Positions 7,513 through 16,181 of a DNA stretch of 64,000 nucleotides are shown piece by piece (positions within the stretch are counted from its first letter, which is position 1; each line of letters starts with the position of its first letter). A program made the position numbers and the translations under genes. The notes under the pieces were generated by a model, which worked only from the letters and a program-made list of their open reading frames with translations, was not told the DNA's origin and ran no database searches. Origin of the DNA: Massilia sp. NR 4-1 (GTDB taxonomy: Bacteria > Pseudomonadota > Gammaproteobacteria > Burkholderiales > Burkholderiaceae_D); the NCBI RefSeq assembly GCF_001191005.1, contig NZ_CP012201.1:5890001-5954000 (forward strand), given 5' to 3'.

Positions 7513-9123
7513 ATGAATATTGGGAACTGGAAGATAGGTGTGCGTCTGGCGGCGGGATTGGGATTGGCGCTGCTGTTCATGATCGGCATCTCCGCCATCG
7601 GCATTCTGAATCTGGGCAAGCTGGATGAAGGCACCGACGATCTGGCGACCGATAAAGTACCCAAGGTGATCGAAGCGTATGAGGCTATCGGCGGCGTCAA
7701 CGATATCGCCCGCGCCATGCGCAATGCGATGCTGAGCAGCGATGCCGACACCGTGAAAAAAGAACTCAAGCGCGTTGAGGACAAGAAGACCGAAATCGCC
7801 GGCCATCTGGATAAGCTGGCCAAGCTGATCGAAGACGATACCGATGGCGAGAGCAAGGCCAAGCTGAAGGCCGTGCTGGAGGCGCGCGACCGCTATCTGG
7901 TGGTGCAGGCCAGCTTCCTGCAGAAATCGGCCGACGCCAGCAAGCGCGATGAAAGCGTGGCCTATCTGCTGAGCGCCGTGCGCAAGGAGCAGACCGCGTA
8001 TCTGAATGCCTTGTCCGATCTGGTGAAGTATCAGACCGCCGCCGTAACCCAGGCTCGAACGGCGTCCGGCGCAGCCTATACCGGCGCGCGCAATATGATG
8101 GTGGCCTTGACCCTGCTGGCGACGCTGCTGGCGGCTTCGGTGCTGTGGATGGTCACGCGCAGCATCACCAGCCCGCTCAACCGGGCGGTCGGCATGGCGC
8201 AGGCGGTGGCCAGCGGCGATCTGACCATGCGCGTGGAATGCAATACGCAGGACGAAACGGGCCAACTGCTGCGTGCCCTGATCAATATGAACGACAGCCT
8301 GGCGCGCACGGTGGGCAAGGTGCGCTCGGGCAGCGACACCATCACCACCGCGTCCAATGAAATCGCCAGCGGCAATCTCGATCTTTCCAGCCGCACGGAA
8401 CAGCAGGCTTCCAGCCTGGAGGAAACCGCATCGTCGATGGAGGAACTGACGTCGACCGTGACGCAGAATGCCGAGAATGCGCGCCAGGCCACGCAGCTGG
8501 TGGTGACGGCGTCCGAATTCGCGGTCAAGGGCGGGCAGGTGGTGGGCGAGGTGGTGAGCACCATGGGCGCCATCAAGGAAAGCTCAAGCCGCATCGTGGA
8601 CATTATCTCGGTGATCGACAGCATCGCCTTCCAGACCAATATCCTGGCCCTGAATGCGGCCGTGGAAGCGGCACGCGCGGGAGAGCAGGGCAGGGGCTTT
8701 GCCGTGGTGGCGTCGGAGGTGCGCAATCTGGCGCACCGCTCGGCGGCGGCAGCCAAGGAGATCAAGGAGCTGATCGGACATTCGGTGGAAACGGTGGATG
8801 CCGGTTCGCGCCTGGTGGCGCAGGCGGGCAGCACGATGGATGGCATCGTCAGCTCGGTGCAACAGGTGGCCGACATCATGCGCCAGATCAGTTCCGCCAG
8901 CCAGGAGCAGAGCAGCGGCATTGCCCAGGTCAATGAAGCCATCGTGCAGATCGACGACGCCACGCAGCGCAATGCCGCCCTGGTGGAGGAAGCCGCCGCG
9001 GCCGCGCAATCGATGCGCGATCAGGCGGAAATGCTGGCCGAAGCGGTGGCCGTGTTCAAGATCGGCGGTGTGCACCATGCGCCGCGCGGTGGGCAGGGGC
9101 CAAAGCTGGCGCTGGTGGCGTAG
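7513..9123 (+). CDS. Methyl-accepting chemotaxis protein
   Basis: 536-residue inner-membrane chemoreceptor. A first membrane helix (about 10-32) is followed by a periplasmic four-helix-bundle sensor of about 160 residues and a second membrane helix (about 192-214). A HAMP domain (TRSITSPLNRAVGMAQAVA) and the long cytoplasmic signalling coiled coil follow. The hairpin tip with IAFQTNILALNAAVEAARAGE contacts CheA and CheW. There is no recognisable C-terminal pentapeptide tether for CheR/CheB. The ligand cannot be predicted. The gene stands alone, with TATATT and TATACT elements upstream at 7413-7434. It ends convergently with the aldo/keto reductase gene. Confidence 0.93.
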   Translation: MNIGNWKIGVRLAAGLGLALLFMIGISAIGILNLGKLDEGTDDLATDKVPKVIEAYEAIGGVNDIARAMRNAMLSSDADTVKKELKRVEDKKTEIAGHLDKLAKLIEDDTDGESKAKLKAVLEARDRYLVVQASFLQKSADASKRDESVAYLLSAVRKEQTAYLNALSDLVKYQTAAVTQARTASGAAYTGARNMMVALTLLATLLAASVLWMVTRSITSPLNRAVGMAQAVASGDLTMRVECNTQDETGQLLRALINMNDSLARTVGKVRSGSDTITTASNEIASGNLDLSSRTEQQASSLEETASSMEELTSTVTQNAENARQATQLVVTASEFAVKGGQVVGEVVSTMGAIKESSSRIVDIISVIDSIAFQTNILALNAAVEAARAGEQGRGFAVVASEVRNLAHRSAAAAKEIKELIGHSVETVDAGSRLVAQAGSTMDGIVSSVQQVADIMRQISSASQEQSSGIAQVNEAIVQIDDATQRNAALVEEAAAAAQSMRDQAEMLAEAVAVFKIGGVHHAPRGGQGPKLALVA

Positions 9124-9199
9124 CCGTGGAGTGCGAGGGAACGGCGCCCGTCAAGCGCGGCGGCTGTACCTCGCTGCCGTCCCTCTGTCCTAAAGCAGC

Positions 9200-10246
9200 C
9201 TACTGGCCGGGATTGGGCAGGCTGGCGTGGATGGCGTCGACCGCTGCCACCACGTCCGGCGGCAGGCGCAGGCTGTAAGCGTCGATGTTTTCCTTGAGCT
9301 GGGCGAGCGTGGTTGCACCGATGATGGTGGAGGCCACGAACCAGCGCGTGTAGCACCAGGCCAGGGCCAGCTGGGCTGGCGTCATGCCGTTGGCGCGCGC
9401 CAGCTTGGCGTAGTGGCCCACCGCTTCCAGCACGCCGGGACGCACATAGCGCGGACTCCAGTTGGGCGGGAAGATGGTCAGGCGGCCGTGCGCCTTGGGG
9501 TTGTCGTGATATTTGGCCGTGAGCTGGCCGAAAGCCAGCGGGCTATACGCCAGCAGGCTCACTTGGGAGCGGTAGCAGGTTTCGTCCAGCAGGCTGGTTT
9601 CGAAATGGCGGGCCGTCAGGTTGTACAGGTTCTGGATGGTGGCGATGCGCGGCAAGCCCTTCATCTCGGCCTGCTTGATGAATTCCATCACGCCCCAGCA
9701 GGATTCGTTGGAGACGCCGATATGGCGGATCTTGCCTTCTTCCTGCAATTTGCCCAGCGCCGCCAGCGTGTCTTCGATGGCGACCGAAGGGCGCTCCTTG
9801 TGCGGATCGAATACGCTGGCGCCGAAAATCGGCACATTGCGGCTGGGCCAGTGCAATTGGTATAAATCGATATGGTCCGTTTGCAGGCGGCGCAGGCTGG
9901 CTTCGACGGCGGCGCGGATGTTCGCCTCGTCCAGATTGTGCTGGCCGCCACGCACCCAGTACATATTCGGATTCGGTCCCGCCGCCTTGGTGGCCAGCAC
10001 CACCTTGCTGCGCTGGCCGGATTTCTTCAGCCAGCTGCCGATATGGCGCTCGGTGGAGCCTTGCGTTTCCGCGCGCGGCATCACCGGATACATTTCGGCC
10101 GTGTCGATGAAGTTGATGCCGCGTTCCAGCGCGTAGTCGAGCTGGGAGTGGGCATCGGCTTCCGAATTCTGCTCGCCGAAAGTCATGCTGCCGAGGCAGA
10201 TGCGGCTGACTTGCAGATCGCTGCGGCCGAGGGTGATGTACTCCAT
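9200..10246 (-). CDS. tas: Aldo/keto reductase, Tas type
   Basis: 348-residue NADP(H)-dependent aldo/keto reductase close in length and pattern to E. coli Tas. It starts MEYITLGRSDLQVSRICLGSM. The active-site Asp-Tyr region (FIDTAEMYPV), the Lys region (LATKAAG), the His motif (DLYQLHWPSRN) and the nucleotide-binding C-terminus (STIIGATTLAQLKENI) are present. Tas-type insertions are visible. It is cytoplasmic; the true substrate is not established for the family. It lies 22 bp upstream of the pyrD stop but downstream of pyrD transcription, so read-through from pyrD is possible. Confidence 0.88.
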   Translation of the reverse strand: MEYITLGRSDLQVSRICLGSMTFGEQNSEADAHSQLDYALERGINFIDTAEMYPVMPRAETQGSTERHIGSWLKKSGQRSKVVLATKAAGPNPNMYWVRGGQHNLDEANIRAAVEASLRRLQTDHIDLYQLHWPSRNVPIFGASVFDPHKERPSVAIEDTLAALGKLQEEGKIRHIGVSNESCWGVMEFIKQAEMKGLPRIATIQNLYNLTARHFETSLLDETCYRSQVSLLAYSPLAFGQLTAKYHDNPKAHGRLTIFPPNWSPRYVRPGVLEAVGHYAKLARANGMTPAQLALAWCYTRWFVASTIIGATTLAQLKENIDAYSLRLPPDVVAAVDAIHASLPNPGQ

Positions 10247-10268
10247 GCGCGCCTCCCGAAAAAAGAGC

Positions 10269-11309
10269 TTAGCGGCGCAGCGCGTCGGCGCAGTCGCGCA
10301 CCAGGGCCGGGCCGGCGTAAATCAGGCCGCTGTACAGCTGCACCAGCTGGGCGCCCGCGTCGATCTTGGCCTTGGCGTCGCTGCCACGCATGATGCCGCC
10401 CACGCCGATGATGGGCAGGGCGTCGCCCAGTTCCGCCTTCAGCAGGCGGATTACCTGGTTCGACAGCTCGAACACCGGCGCGCCGGACAGGCCGCCCGCT
10501 TCCGCGCCATGCTGCATGCCTTCCACGGCGGTGCGGCTCAAGGTGGTGTTGGTGGCGATCACGCCGTCGATCTTGTGGCGGATCAGGGCGTCGGCGATGT
10601 TCTTGACCTGTTCGCCGTCCATATCCGGTGCGATCTTCAGGGCCAGCGGCACGTAGCGCTTATGCTTGTCGGCCAGGCGCTGCTGGGCGTCCTTCAACTG
10701 GCCGAGCAGGCCATCGAGTTCGGAGCCGCCCTGCAGCTGGCGCAGGTTCTTGGTGTTGGGCGAGGAAATGTTTACCGTCACATAGCTGGCGTAAGGGTAG
10801 ACCTTCTCCAGGCAGTGCAGGTAATCGTCGGCCGCGCGTTCGATCGGCGTATCGGCATTCTTGCCGATATTCAGACCCAGCACACCTTCGCGCTTCTGGT
10901 AAAAGCGCGAGGACTGCACATTCGAGACGAAGGCGTCGACGCCGCCGTTATTGAAACCCATGCGGTTGATGATGGCGTGCGCCGCCGGCAGGCGGAACAT
11001 GCGCGGCTGGGGATTGCCCGGCTGGGCGCGCGGCGTGACGGTGCCGACCTCGATGGAACCGAAGCCCAGGTCGGCCAGCGCGTCGATATAGGCGCCATCC
11101 TTGTCCAAGCCCGCCGCCAGGCCCACCGGATTCTTGAACAGCAGGCCCATGACGGTGCGCGGATCGGGCTTGGGCTGGCGTACGAAGGCGCGCGTCAGGC
11201 CGAGCGCGGAGCTGCGCTTCAAGGCGGGCAGGGTGAAATGGTGGGCGGATTCGGCGTCCATCGAGAACAGCAGCGGACGGGCGAGGGAGTACAGGAATTT
11301 GTCGGACAT
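10269..11309 (-). CDS. pyrD: Dihydroorotate dehydrogenase (quinone), class 2
   Basis: 346 residues from the ATG at 11307-11309 (MSDKFLYSLARPLLFSMDAE). A longer open frame exists upstream but lacks family similarity. It oxidises dihydroorotate to orotate with FMN and passes electrons to ubiquinone at the inner membrane (pyrimidine synthesis). The N-terminal hydrophobic extension, NPVGLAAGLDKDG, the catalytic-Ser region VNISSPNTKNLRQLQ, NTTLSR and the FMN phosphate loop GVGGI are all present, as in membrane-associated class 2 enzymes. It is the last gene of nudix-aat-bpt-pyrD. Confidence 0.96.
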   Translation of the reverse strand: MSDKFLYSLARPLLFSMDAESAHHFTLPALKRSSALGLTRAFVRQPKPDPRTVMGLLFKNPVGLAAGLDKDGAYIDALADLGFGSIEVGTVTPRAQPGNPQPRMFRLPAAHAIINRMGFNNGGVDAFVSNVQSSRFYQKREGVLGLNIGKNADTPIERAADDYLHCLEKVYPYASYVTVNISSPNTKNLRQLQGGSELDGLLGQLKDAQQRLADKHKRYVPLALKIAPDMDGEQVKNIADALIRHKIDGVIATNTTLSRTAVEGMQHGAEAGGLSGAPVFELSNQVIRLLKAELGDALPIIGVGGIMRGSDAKAKIDAGAQLVQLYSGLIYAGPALVRDCADALRR

Positions 11310-11371
11310 GGAGGGCCAAAAGTGAGAATTTGCGCGTATTTTACCGCGCCAGCCTTGGTCCAAAGCCGGTT

Positions 11372-12100
11372 TTAGCGTTGCAGCACGCTCCACACGCCCT
11401 TGATGCGCGCTTCCAGCGGCTGGAACTTGATCTTGTAATTCATCTTCGGGCTCTCCTCGATCCAGTAGCCGAGATAGATATAGGGCAGGCCCAGTTCCTG
11501 CGCCTGGGCGATCTGCCACAGCACGTTATAGGTGCCGAAGGAGGCGCCGGGCACGTCGGGATCGAAGAAGGTGTAGACCGAGGACAGGCCGTCCGACAGC
11601 ACATCGATGATGCTGACCATGCGCAGCGTGCCGTCCGGCTCGCGGAACTCGACCAGGCGCGTATTGACCCGGCTTTGCAGCAGGAACTGGGCGTACTGGT
11701 CGCGGCTGTCCTGGTCCATGCCGCCGCCGGCGTGGCGCGTGCTCTGGTAGCGCAGATACAGCTCGTAGTGTTCGTCGGAGAAGGACAGCGTGGCCACGCC
11801 CGCCGTCAGATTGGCATGGCGCGCCCAGGCGCGGCGCTGGCCGCGCGTGGGCCGGAATTCATTGGCGACCACGCGTACCGGAATGCAAGCCTGGCAGCCG
11901 TCGCAGTAGGGCCGGTAGGTGAAGATGCCGCTGCGGCGGAAGCCGCTTTTCACCAGCTCGGAATAGACGTCGGCATTGATCAGGTGCGAAGGCGTCGCCA
12001 CCTGCGAGCGGGCTTGCCGCGTGTCGAGGTAGCTGCACGGATAGGGTGCAGTGGTATAGAACTGCAGCGTGGCAAAGGGAAGGTCGTTTAAGTGCGTCAT
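11372..12100 (-). CDS. bpt: Aspartate/glutamate leucyltransferase Bpt (ATE family)
   Basis: 242 residues from the ATG at 12098-12100, which has an AAGGACGG ribosome-binding site. An upstream in-frame ATG at 12130 adds ten unconserved residues. Bpt transfers leucine from Leu-tRNA to N-terminal Asp or Glu, creating N-degrons for ClpS/ClpAP. The Cys cluster PYPCSYL and CDGCQACIPVRV, the ARSQVATPSHLI block and the YIYLGYWI block are typical of bacterial ATE proteins. It lies 72 bp after aat, so both N-degron transferases are in one operon. Confidence 0.94.
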   Translation of the reverse strand: MTHLNDLPFATLQFYTTAPYPCSYLDTRQARSQVATPSHLINADVYSELVKSGFRRSGIFTYRPYCDGCQACIPVRVVANEFRPTRGQRRAWARHANLTAGVATLSFSDEHYELYLRYQSTRHAGGGMDQDSRDQYAQFLLQSRVNTRLVEFREPDGTLRMVSIIDVLSDGLSSVYTFFDPDVPGASFGTYNVLWQIAQAQELGLPYIYLGYWIEESPKMNYKIKFQPLEARIKGVWSVLQR

Positions 12101-12172
12101 GCCCGTCCTTGTGGATAGCCGTCTGGACATATCATAACGCGTTCTGCGCGCAAGAGTGAGCGCATACGCCGT

Positions 12173-12901
12173 TCAGGCCGCGGAAATATACGGCGGGATG
12201 GGCGTCCAGTCGCTGATCTGTGGCGCGGCGATATTTTTTTGTACATGATCCAGGAACGCGCTGCGCGGGATGGGCCGGGCGCCGAGCGAGGCCAGGTGGC
12301 CGGTTTCCTGCTGGCAGTCGATCATCGCCACGCCATGCCGGCGCAGGAAATGCACCAGGTAGGCGAGCGCGATCTTGGAGGCGTCGGTGACGCGGGCGAA
12401 CATCGATTCGCCATAGAACATGGTGCCGATCGAGACGCCGTAGGCGCCGCCCACCAGCTCGCCGTCCAGCCACAGTTCGGACGAATGGGCGTAACCCAGC
12501 TTATGCAAGCCGGTATAGCCTTCGATGATGTCTTCCGAGATCCAGGTGCCGGGACCGTCGCGGCGCGGCGCGGCGCAGGCGCGCATCACGTCCTCGAAGG
12601 CGGTGTCGAAGCGCACCTGCCAGCGGCCATCGCTGCGGCTGCTTTTCTCGATCTTCTTCAGCGTTTTCTTCAGGCTGTCCGAGATGCGGAAATGCTCCGT
12701 CAGCAGCACCATGCGCGGATCGGTGCTCCACCACAGGATGGGCTGGCCCTCGGAAAACCAGGGGAAGATGCCGCGCCGGTAAGCGGCCAGCAGGCGCTGC
12801 GGCGAGAGGTCGGCGCCGGCCGCCAGCAGGCCGGGCGCGTCGCTCGTCAGCGCTTCGGAGACATCGGGAAAAGGCGTGTGGGCGTCGAGCCAGGGAATCA
12901 T
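12173..12901 (-). CDS. aat: Leucyl/phenylalanyl-tRNA--protein transferase
   Basis: 242 residues. It adds Leu or Phe to proteins with N-terminal Lys or Arg (bacterial N-degron pathway, primary branch). Family blocks seen are LLAAGADLSPQRLLAAYRRG, IFPWFSEGQPILWWSTDPR, GTWISEDIIEGY, HSSELWLDGELVGGAYGVS and MIDCQQETGHLASLGARPI. Its start overlaps the nudix stop by 4 bp (12898-12901), indicating coupled translation. Length is typical (about 230-250 aa). Confidence 0.96.
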   Translation of the reverse strand: MIPWLDAHTPFPDVSEALTSDAPGLLAAGADLSPQRLLAAYRRGIFPWFSEGQPILWWSTDPRMVLLTEHFRISDSLKKTLKKIEKSSRSDGRWQVRFDTAFEDVMRACAAPRRDGPGTWISEDIIEGYTGLHKLGYAHSSELWLDGELVGGAYGVSIGTMFYGESMFARVTDASKIALAYLVHFLRRHGVAMIDCQQETGHLASLGARPIPRSAFLDHVQKNIAAPQISDWTPIPPYISAA

Positions 12902-13476
12902 GTGCCGGTAGGACTGCGCATCGGGCGGTTGATGTCCTGGGTGTGGAAACCATAGCTGCCGCCGGCACGGATGCGCGCGCGGTCGGCAAAGAAGAATTCC
13001 AAGGTGTTGTGAACGGTGGGGAAGGCCAACTCGTCCCAGGGAATTTCCGCTTCTGTAAACAACTGCACGTCCAGGCTTTCCTCGCCGGGCGCAAAATTCA
13101 GGTCGCGCAGGGTGGCCAGGTAGAACATATGCACCTGGTGCACCTGGGCCACGTTGAGCAGGGTGAACAGGTTGCCCAGTTCGATATTCGCGCCCGCTTC
13201 CTCTTCCGTTTCGCGGATGGCGGCGGCCGAGGTGGTCTCATTGTTTTCCATGAAGCCGGCGGGCAGGGTCCAGAAGCCGTAGCGCGGCTCGATGGCGCGG
13301 CGGCACAGCAGCACTTTCAGTTCGCCCTCCTGTTCCCAGACCGGGATGGAGCCGATCACCATCTTCGGGTTCTGGTAGTGGATGGTTTCGCAGTGGACGC
13401 AAACATAACGCGGCCGGTTATCGCCGGCCGGCACCATCAGTTCGACGGGATGGGCGCATTCGGAGCAGAATTTCAT
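12898..13476 (-). CDS. Nudix hydrolase with N-terminal zinc ribbon (NudC-like)
   Basis: 192 residues from the ATG at 13474-13476 (MKFCSECAHPVE). A longer upstream frame is not conserved in character. Two CxxC pairs (near 4-7 and 29-32) form a small zinc ribbon. The Nudix box GFMENNETTSAAAI-RETEEEAGA follows (about 80-102) with all metal-binding Glu residues. It would hydrolyse a nucleotide-diphosphate substrate, but the substrate is unknown. It heads the operon nudix-aat-bpt-pyrD; the promoter should lie in 13477-13630. Confidence 0.88.
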   Translation of the reverse strand: MKFCSECAHPVELMVPAGDNRPRYVCVHCETIHYQNPKMVIGSIPVWEQEGELKVLLCRRAIEPRYGFWTLPAGFMENNETTSAAAIRETEEEAGANIELGNLFTLLNVAQVHQVHMFYLATLRDLNFAPGEESLDVQLFTEAEIPWDELAFPTVHNTLEFFFADRARIRAGGSYGFHTQDINRPMRSPTGT

Positions 13477-13635
13477 GGATGGCTGTGGTGTAAGTCTTGG
13501 ATGTGAGTCATGTCTCATGCTTACTTTACACTGATTGCGGCCGGATCGCGTACATCCTTTGCGCTCCGCGCCCCAGCTTTTTGCGGGCCGGGTGTGCATA
13601 AATGCCATCTATCGTGAGAAGAAGTGGCATAAATA

Positions 13636-13664
13636 TTGCCTAAAGTCGCCGCTTCCCCTATAAT
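13636..13664 (+). promoter_or_regulatory. Sigma-70 promoter of the initiator tRNA gene
   Basis: A -35 TTGCCT (13636-13641), a 17-bp spacer and a perfect -10 TATAAT (13659-13664). The tRNA begins 12 bp downstream. Confidence 0.9.
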
Positions 13665-13676
13665 ACGTTCATCAGA

Positions 13677-13753
13677 CGCGGGGTGGAGCAGTCTGGCAGC
13701 TCGTCGGGCTCATAACCCGAAGGTCACAGGTTCAAATCCTGTCCCCGCAACCA
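13677..13753 (+). tRNA. Initiator tRNA-fMet (anticodon CAT)
   Basis: 77-nt cloverleaf with encoded CCA (13751-13753). Initiator hallmarks are visible: the first base pair is a C1-A72 mismatch (CGCGGGG against CCCCGCA), and the anticodon stem ends in three consecutive G-C pairs (GGG-CTCATAA-CCC, anticodon at 13711-13713). The T-loop is GGTTCAAATCC. It is a single-gene unit with its own promoter and terminator. Confidence 0.97.
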
Positions 13754-13760
13754 GAATTTG

Positions 13761-13798
13761 AAAAAGCCGTTGATTCTTCAGGAATCAGCGGCTTTTTT
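13761..13798 (+). terminator. Rho-independent terminator of the tRNA gene
   Basis: Long stem AAAAAGCCGTTGATTC / GAATCAGCGGCTTTTTT, with one G-U wobble and a four-base TTCA-type loop, ending in a T-run. Starts 8 bp after the tRNA. Confidence 0.9.
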
Positions 13799-13944
13799 GC
13801 GTTTGTGGCATTATTTCTACTGGGAAAATAAACCTTGAAGCTGCCTGGGCGGCGGTGACCACTCAGTTGACACTCATCAATGCAAGATGGCAGCCGCTAA
13901 GCCCGATTTACAAGTTAAGAATTAAAGAGCCTACGGAACCGTCG

Positions 13945-14721
13945 ATGCCACTGCAAATGTCCATGATTCTCTTCAATGAGATGCCTGTATTCTCCGCTGA
14001 AGCTTTGCAAGCCAGTTTGTCGGCAAATTGGCCCGAGCTTGCACATATTTCTGATATTTCCGAGCAGGCGGATACGCTGTCGTTTCGCTTAAATACAGCA
14101 GATATTGTAATTGGAAGGATGCCCGCGCCTATTCCCTGGCCGGACTTGGAGGGGCCATGTGCAAGCAGTCGGCTGTGGCCTGATGCGGCATCTACTGTAC
14201 GAGAGCACAAAAGTCACGCGATCGTCACTGTGAGCGGTGAATTGCTGCCGGTGCCGCTTTCCACGCTGCTCACGCAAGTCACGGCAGCGCTGATGGCCTC
14301 GACGCCCGCATCACTTGGGGTCTTCTGGACCAATGCCGCCTTGCTGGTGCCGCAGGGCCTCTTTGCCGATTTCGCTGTCGAAGTCCTGCCTGTGGCCCCG
14401 CCATTGGCCATTTGGATCGACTGCCGTGTGGGATGGCTTGAGGGAACCTCCCTCAGTGCCGGCTTTACCACCGGCTTGGCTGAACTTGGGCTAATGGAAT
14501 TGGAGGCGCATGGAGCGACCGAATCGCCGGCCGAGCTAAAGAAGCGCTTCGACGCGATCGCCGAATACCTCTTGGAAAATGGCCCGGTCATCCGGGATGG
14601 CGATACCGTTGGCGAAAGCGCCAGCGAAAAGATTCGCATTGTGTATGCCAACTCAATCTTTGGCGCAAAGGACAAGGTTATGCGGCTCCTCTACGAATCC
14701 GGCTCAGAAGGGAGCGCTTAA
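13945..14721 (+). CDS. DUF4261-domain protein
   Basis: 258 residues from the ATG at 13945. A GTG at 13855 would add 30 residues of unconserved, leader-like sequence. Features I associate with DUF4261 are MSMILFNEMPVFSAEAL at the start, MPAPIPWPDLEGPCA, the FTTGLAELGLMELE block and LLENGPVIRDGDTVGE near the end. The function of the family is unknown; there is no signal peptide or membrane segment. Base composition, especially 13855-14200, is clearly more AT-rich than the neighbours, and the gene sits directly downstream of a tRNA. Both fit later acquisition. No integrase or repeated tRNA end is seen. Confidence 0.7.
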   Translation: MPLQMSMILFNEMPVFSAEALQASLSANWPELAHISDISEQADTLSFRLNTADIVIGRMPAPIPWPDLEGPCASSRLWPDAASTVREHKSHAIVTVSGELLPVPLSTLLTQVTAALMASTPASLGVFWTNAALLVPQGLFADFAVEVLPVAPPLAIWIDCRVGWLEGTSLSAGFTTGLAELGLMELEAHGATESPAELKKRFDAIAEYLLENGPVIRDGDTVGESASEKIRIVYANSIFGAKDKVMRLLYESGSEGSA

Positions 14722-14860
14722 AGCGCCAGTCTGGAGCGCCTGGAGCGGCGCTGCGCTTCCTTGTTTGCCTGGTTTTTCTGACAAATTGTTACAAGGAAAC
14801 ATGTGGCGGGTTTCCAGAAAATCATTTATAACAGGCAAATCTTTCATGGTAGGAGATGTA

Positions 14861-15340
14861 ATGAGTATTGCCGCAAATGTGATTCGGGCCGCGCTGGGTG
14901 CTGTTTTGGTGCTGGGAACCGGCTCCGCGATGGCGCAGATGTCGCGCAACGTGACGGCTTCGGACAAGATTTCGATCGGCACCATGTCCATCATCGCGGC
15001 GCCGGTCGCCAGCGTGGCGGGCAGCGCCGATGGCAGTGAAGGTGCGTCGGTTGGCGTGGCGGCGGTGGGCGTGGGCAGTGCTTATGTGGTCTCGGGCATC
15101 GCGCAGGGCGTGGGCGATACGGTGGAGATTTTGCTGTCGGCCGTGGGTTCGGCGGGCAAGCTGTCGATAAAGGTCACGGGCAAGACGCTGGGTGCGATCG
15201 GCGTGTCGGTCGGCACCTCGGTGCAGGTGCTGTCGGAGACGACGGGCACGGTGCTGGTGGCGTCGGGCAAGGTGCTGGCCTTTATTCCCAATGAGATCGG
15301 CCAGGCGCTGCTGAACCAGAGCCGCCTGCCGGCCAACTGA
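14861..15340 (+). CDS. Secreted protein of unknown function, partner of the DUF2145 gene
   Basis: 159 residues from the ATG at 14861, chosen because AGGAG lies 5 bp upstream. The open frame itself continues further upstream. A signal peptide is clear (MSIAANVIRAALGAV, then LGTGSAMA with cleavage near residue 25). The mature part is rich in Gly, Val, Ser and Thr with many short beta-type segments (VGVAAVGVGSAYVVSGI, then LSIKVTGKTLGAIGVSVG). I do not recognise a named family. It is followed after 9 bp by the DUF2145 gene, so the two are probably co-expressed and act in the periplasm. A GGAAAC / GTTTCC inverted repeat lies upstream at 14795-14815. Confidence 0.7.
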   Translation: MSIAANVIRAALGAVLVLGTGSAMAQMSRNVTASDKISIGTMSIIAAPVASVAGSADGSEGASVGVAAVGVGSAYVVSGIAQGVGDTVEILLSAVGSAGKLSIKVTGKTLGAIGVSVGTSVQVLSETTGTVLVASGKVLAFIPNEIGQALLNQSRLPAN

Positions 15341-15349
15341 GGCTGAACC

Positions 15350-16153
15350 ATGAACTTTGCCACACGTGCCGCCGCCTGCGCGCTGATCGCCGCGGCGTTT
15401 GCCGCGCCGGCCCAGGCGGGACAATCCTGCGAAGACCGGCCGATGACGCCCGCCGCGCTGAGCGAGGCGATGGGGACGGGCCGCATGCTGATGGGCGAGT
15501 TGAACGACTCCGGCAGCGATGTGGTGCTGATCGGGCGGCAAGGGCAGGATTTGTCCAAGTACCGCGTGAAGTACACGCACCTGGGCATCGCCTTCCGCGC
15601 TGCGCCGAACCAGCCTTGGCGCGTCTACGAGTTGCTGAACGAATGCGGCACGGCGCATTCCGAGCTGTGGATGGATGGCCTGGCCAACTTCTTCCTCGAC
15701 GATCCGTTTACGCTCGACTCCATCATGCTGGTGCCGCCGCCGCGCGTGGCCGCACGTCTGGCGGAGCAACTGCGTTCGCCGGCGCTGCTGCATGGCTTGC
15801 ACGAGCCTAAATACAATATGGTGGCCTATCCTTTCTCCACCAAGTACCAGAACTCGAACCAGTGGGTGCTGGAAGTGGTGGCGGCGGCGATGTCGAGCGA
15901 TGTGAAGGTGCGCAGCCGCGAGCAGGCGCAGAGCTGGCTGAAACTGGCGGGCTATGAGCCGACCGAGTTGCATATCGGGCCGCTGACGCGTTTGGGCGGC
16001 CGCATCGTCAAGGCGAATATCGCGTTTGACGACCATCCGAGCGCGCTGCGCTTTTCCGACCGCATCAACGCGGCGACGGTCGATTCCATCGCCGCCTTCC
16101 TGCGCAAGCGCGACGAGGGCTGGAAGATCCGCGAGCTGCGCGGCAAGCGCTAG
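15350..16153 (+). CDS. DUF2145-family secreted protein
   Basis: 267 residues with a signal peptide (cleavage after AQA, about residue 23). The family is uncharacterised. The layout resembles permuted NlpC/P60-type folds: a His in YTHLGIAFR (His77) lies N-terminal to a NxNQWVLE block (168-175) where a nucleophilic Cys would be expected. Here that position is Ser169. Other conserved-looking blocks are ELLNECGTAHSELW and YNMVAYPFSTKYQN. It acts in the periplasm with the preceding secreted protein. The enzyme-fold idea is inference. Confidence 0.75.
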   Translation: MNFATRAAACALIAAAFAAPAQAGQSCEDRPMTPAALSEAMGTGRMLMGELNDSGSDVVLIGRQGQDLSKYRVKYTHLGIAFRAAPNQPWRVYELLNECGTAHSELWMDGLANFFLDDPFTLDSIMLVPPPRVAARLAEQLRSPALLHGLHEPKYNMVAYPFSTKYQNSNQWVLEVVAAAMSSDVKVRSREQAQSWLKLAGYEPTELHIGPLTRLGGRIVKANIAFDDHPSALRFSDRINAATVDSIAAFLRKRDEGWKIRELRGKR

Positions 16154-16181
16154 GCGGTTTCAGCCGCGCGGGGCGTGCGGA

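Noticed and set aside
9133..9184. Imperfect GAGGGA-ACGGC / GCCGT-CCCTC stem between the chemoreceptor and tas genes
   Set aside because: Long loop, a bulge and no T-run; too weak to call a terminator.
13677..13860. Attachment site of an integrated element at the tRNA
   Set aside because: No second copy of the tRNA 3' end and no integrase gene were seen downstream, so an island is not supported beyond base composition.
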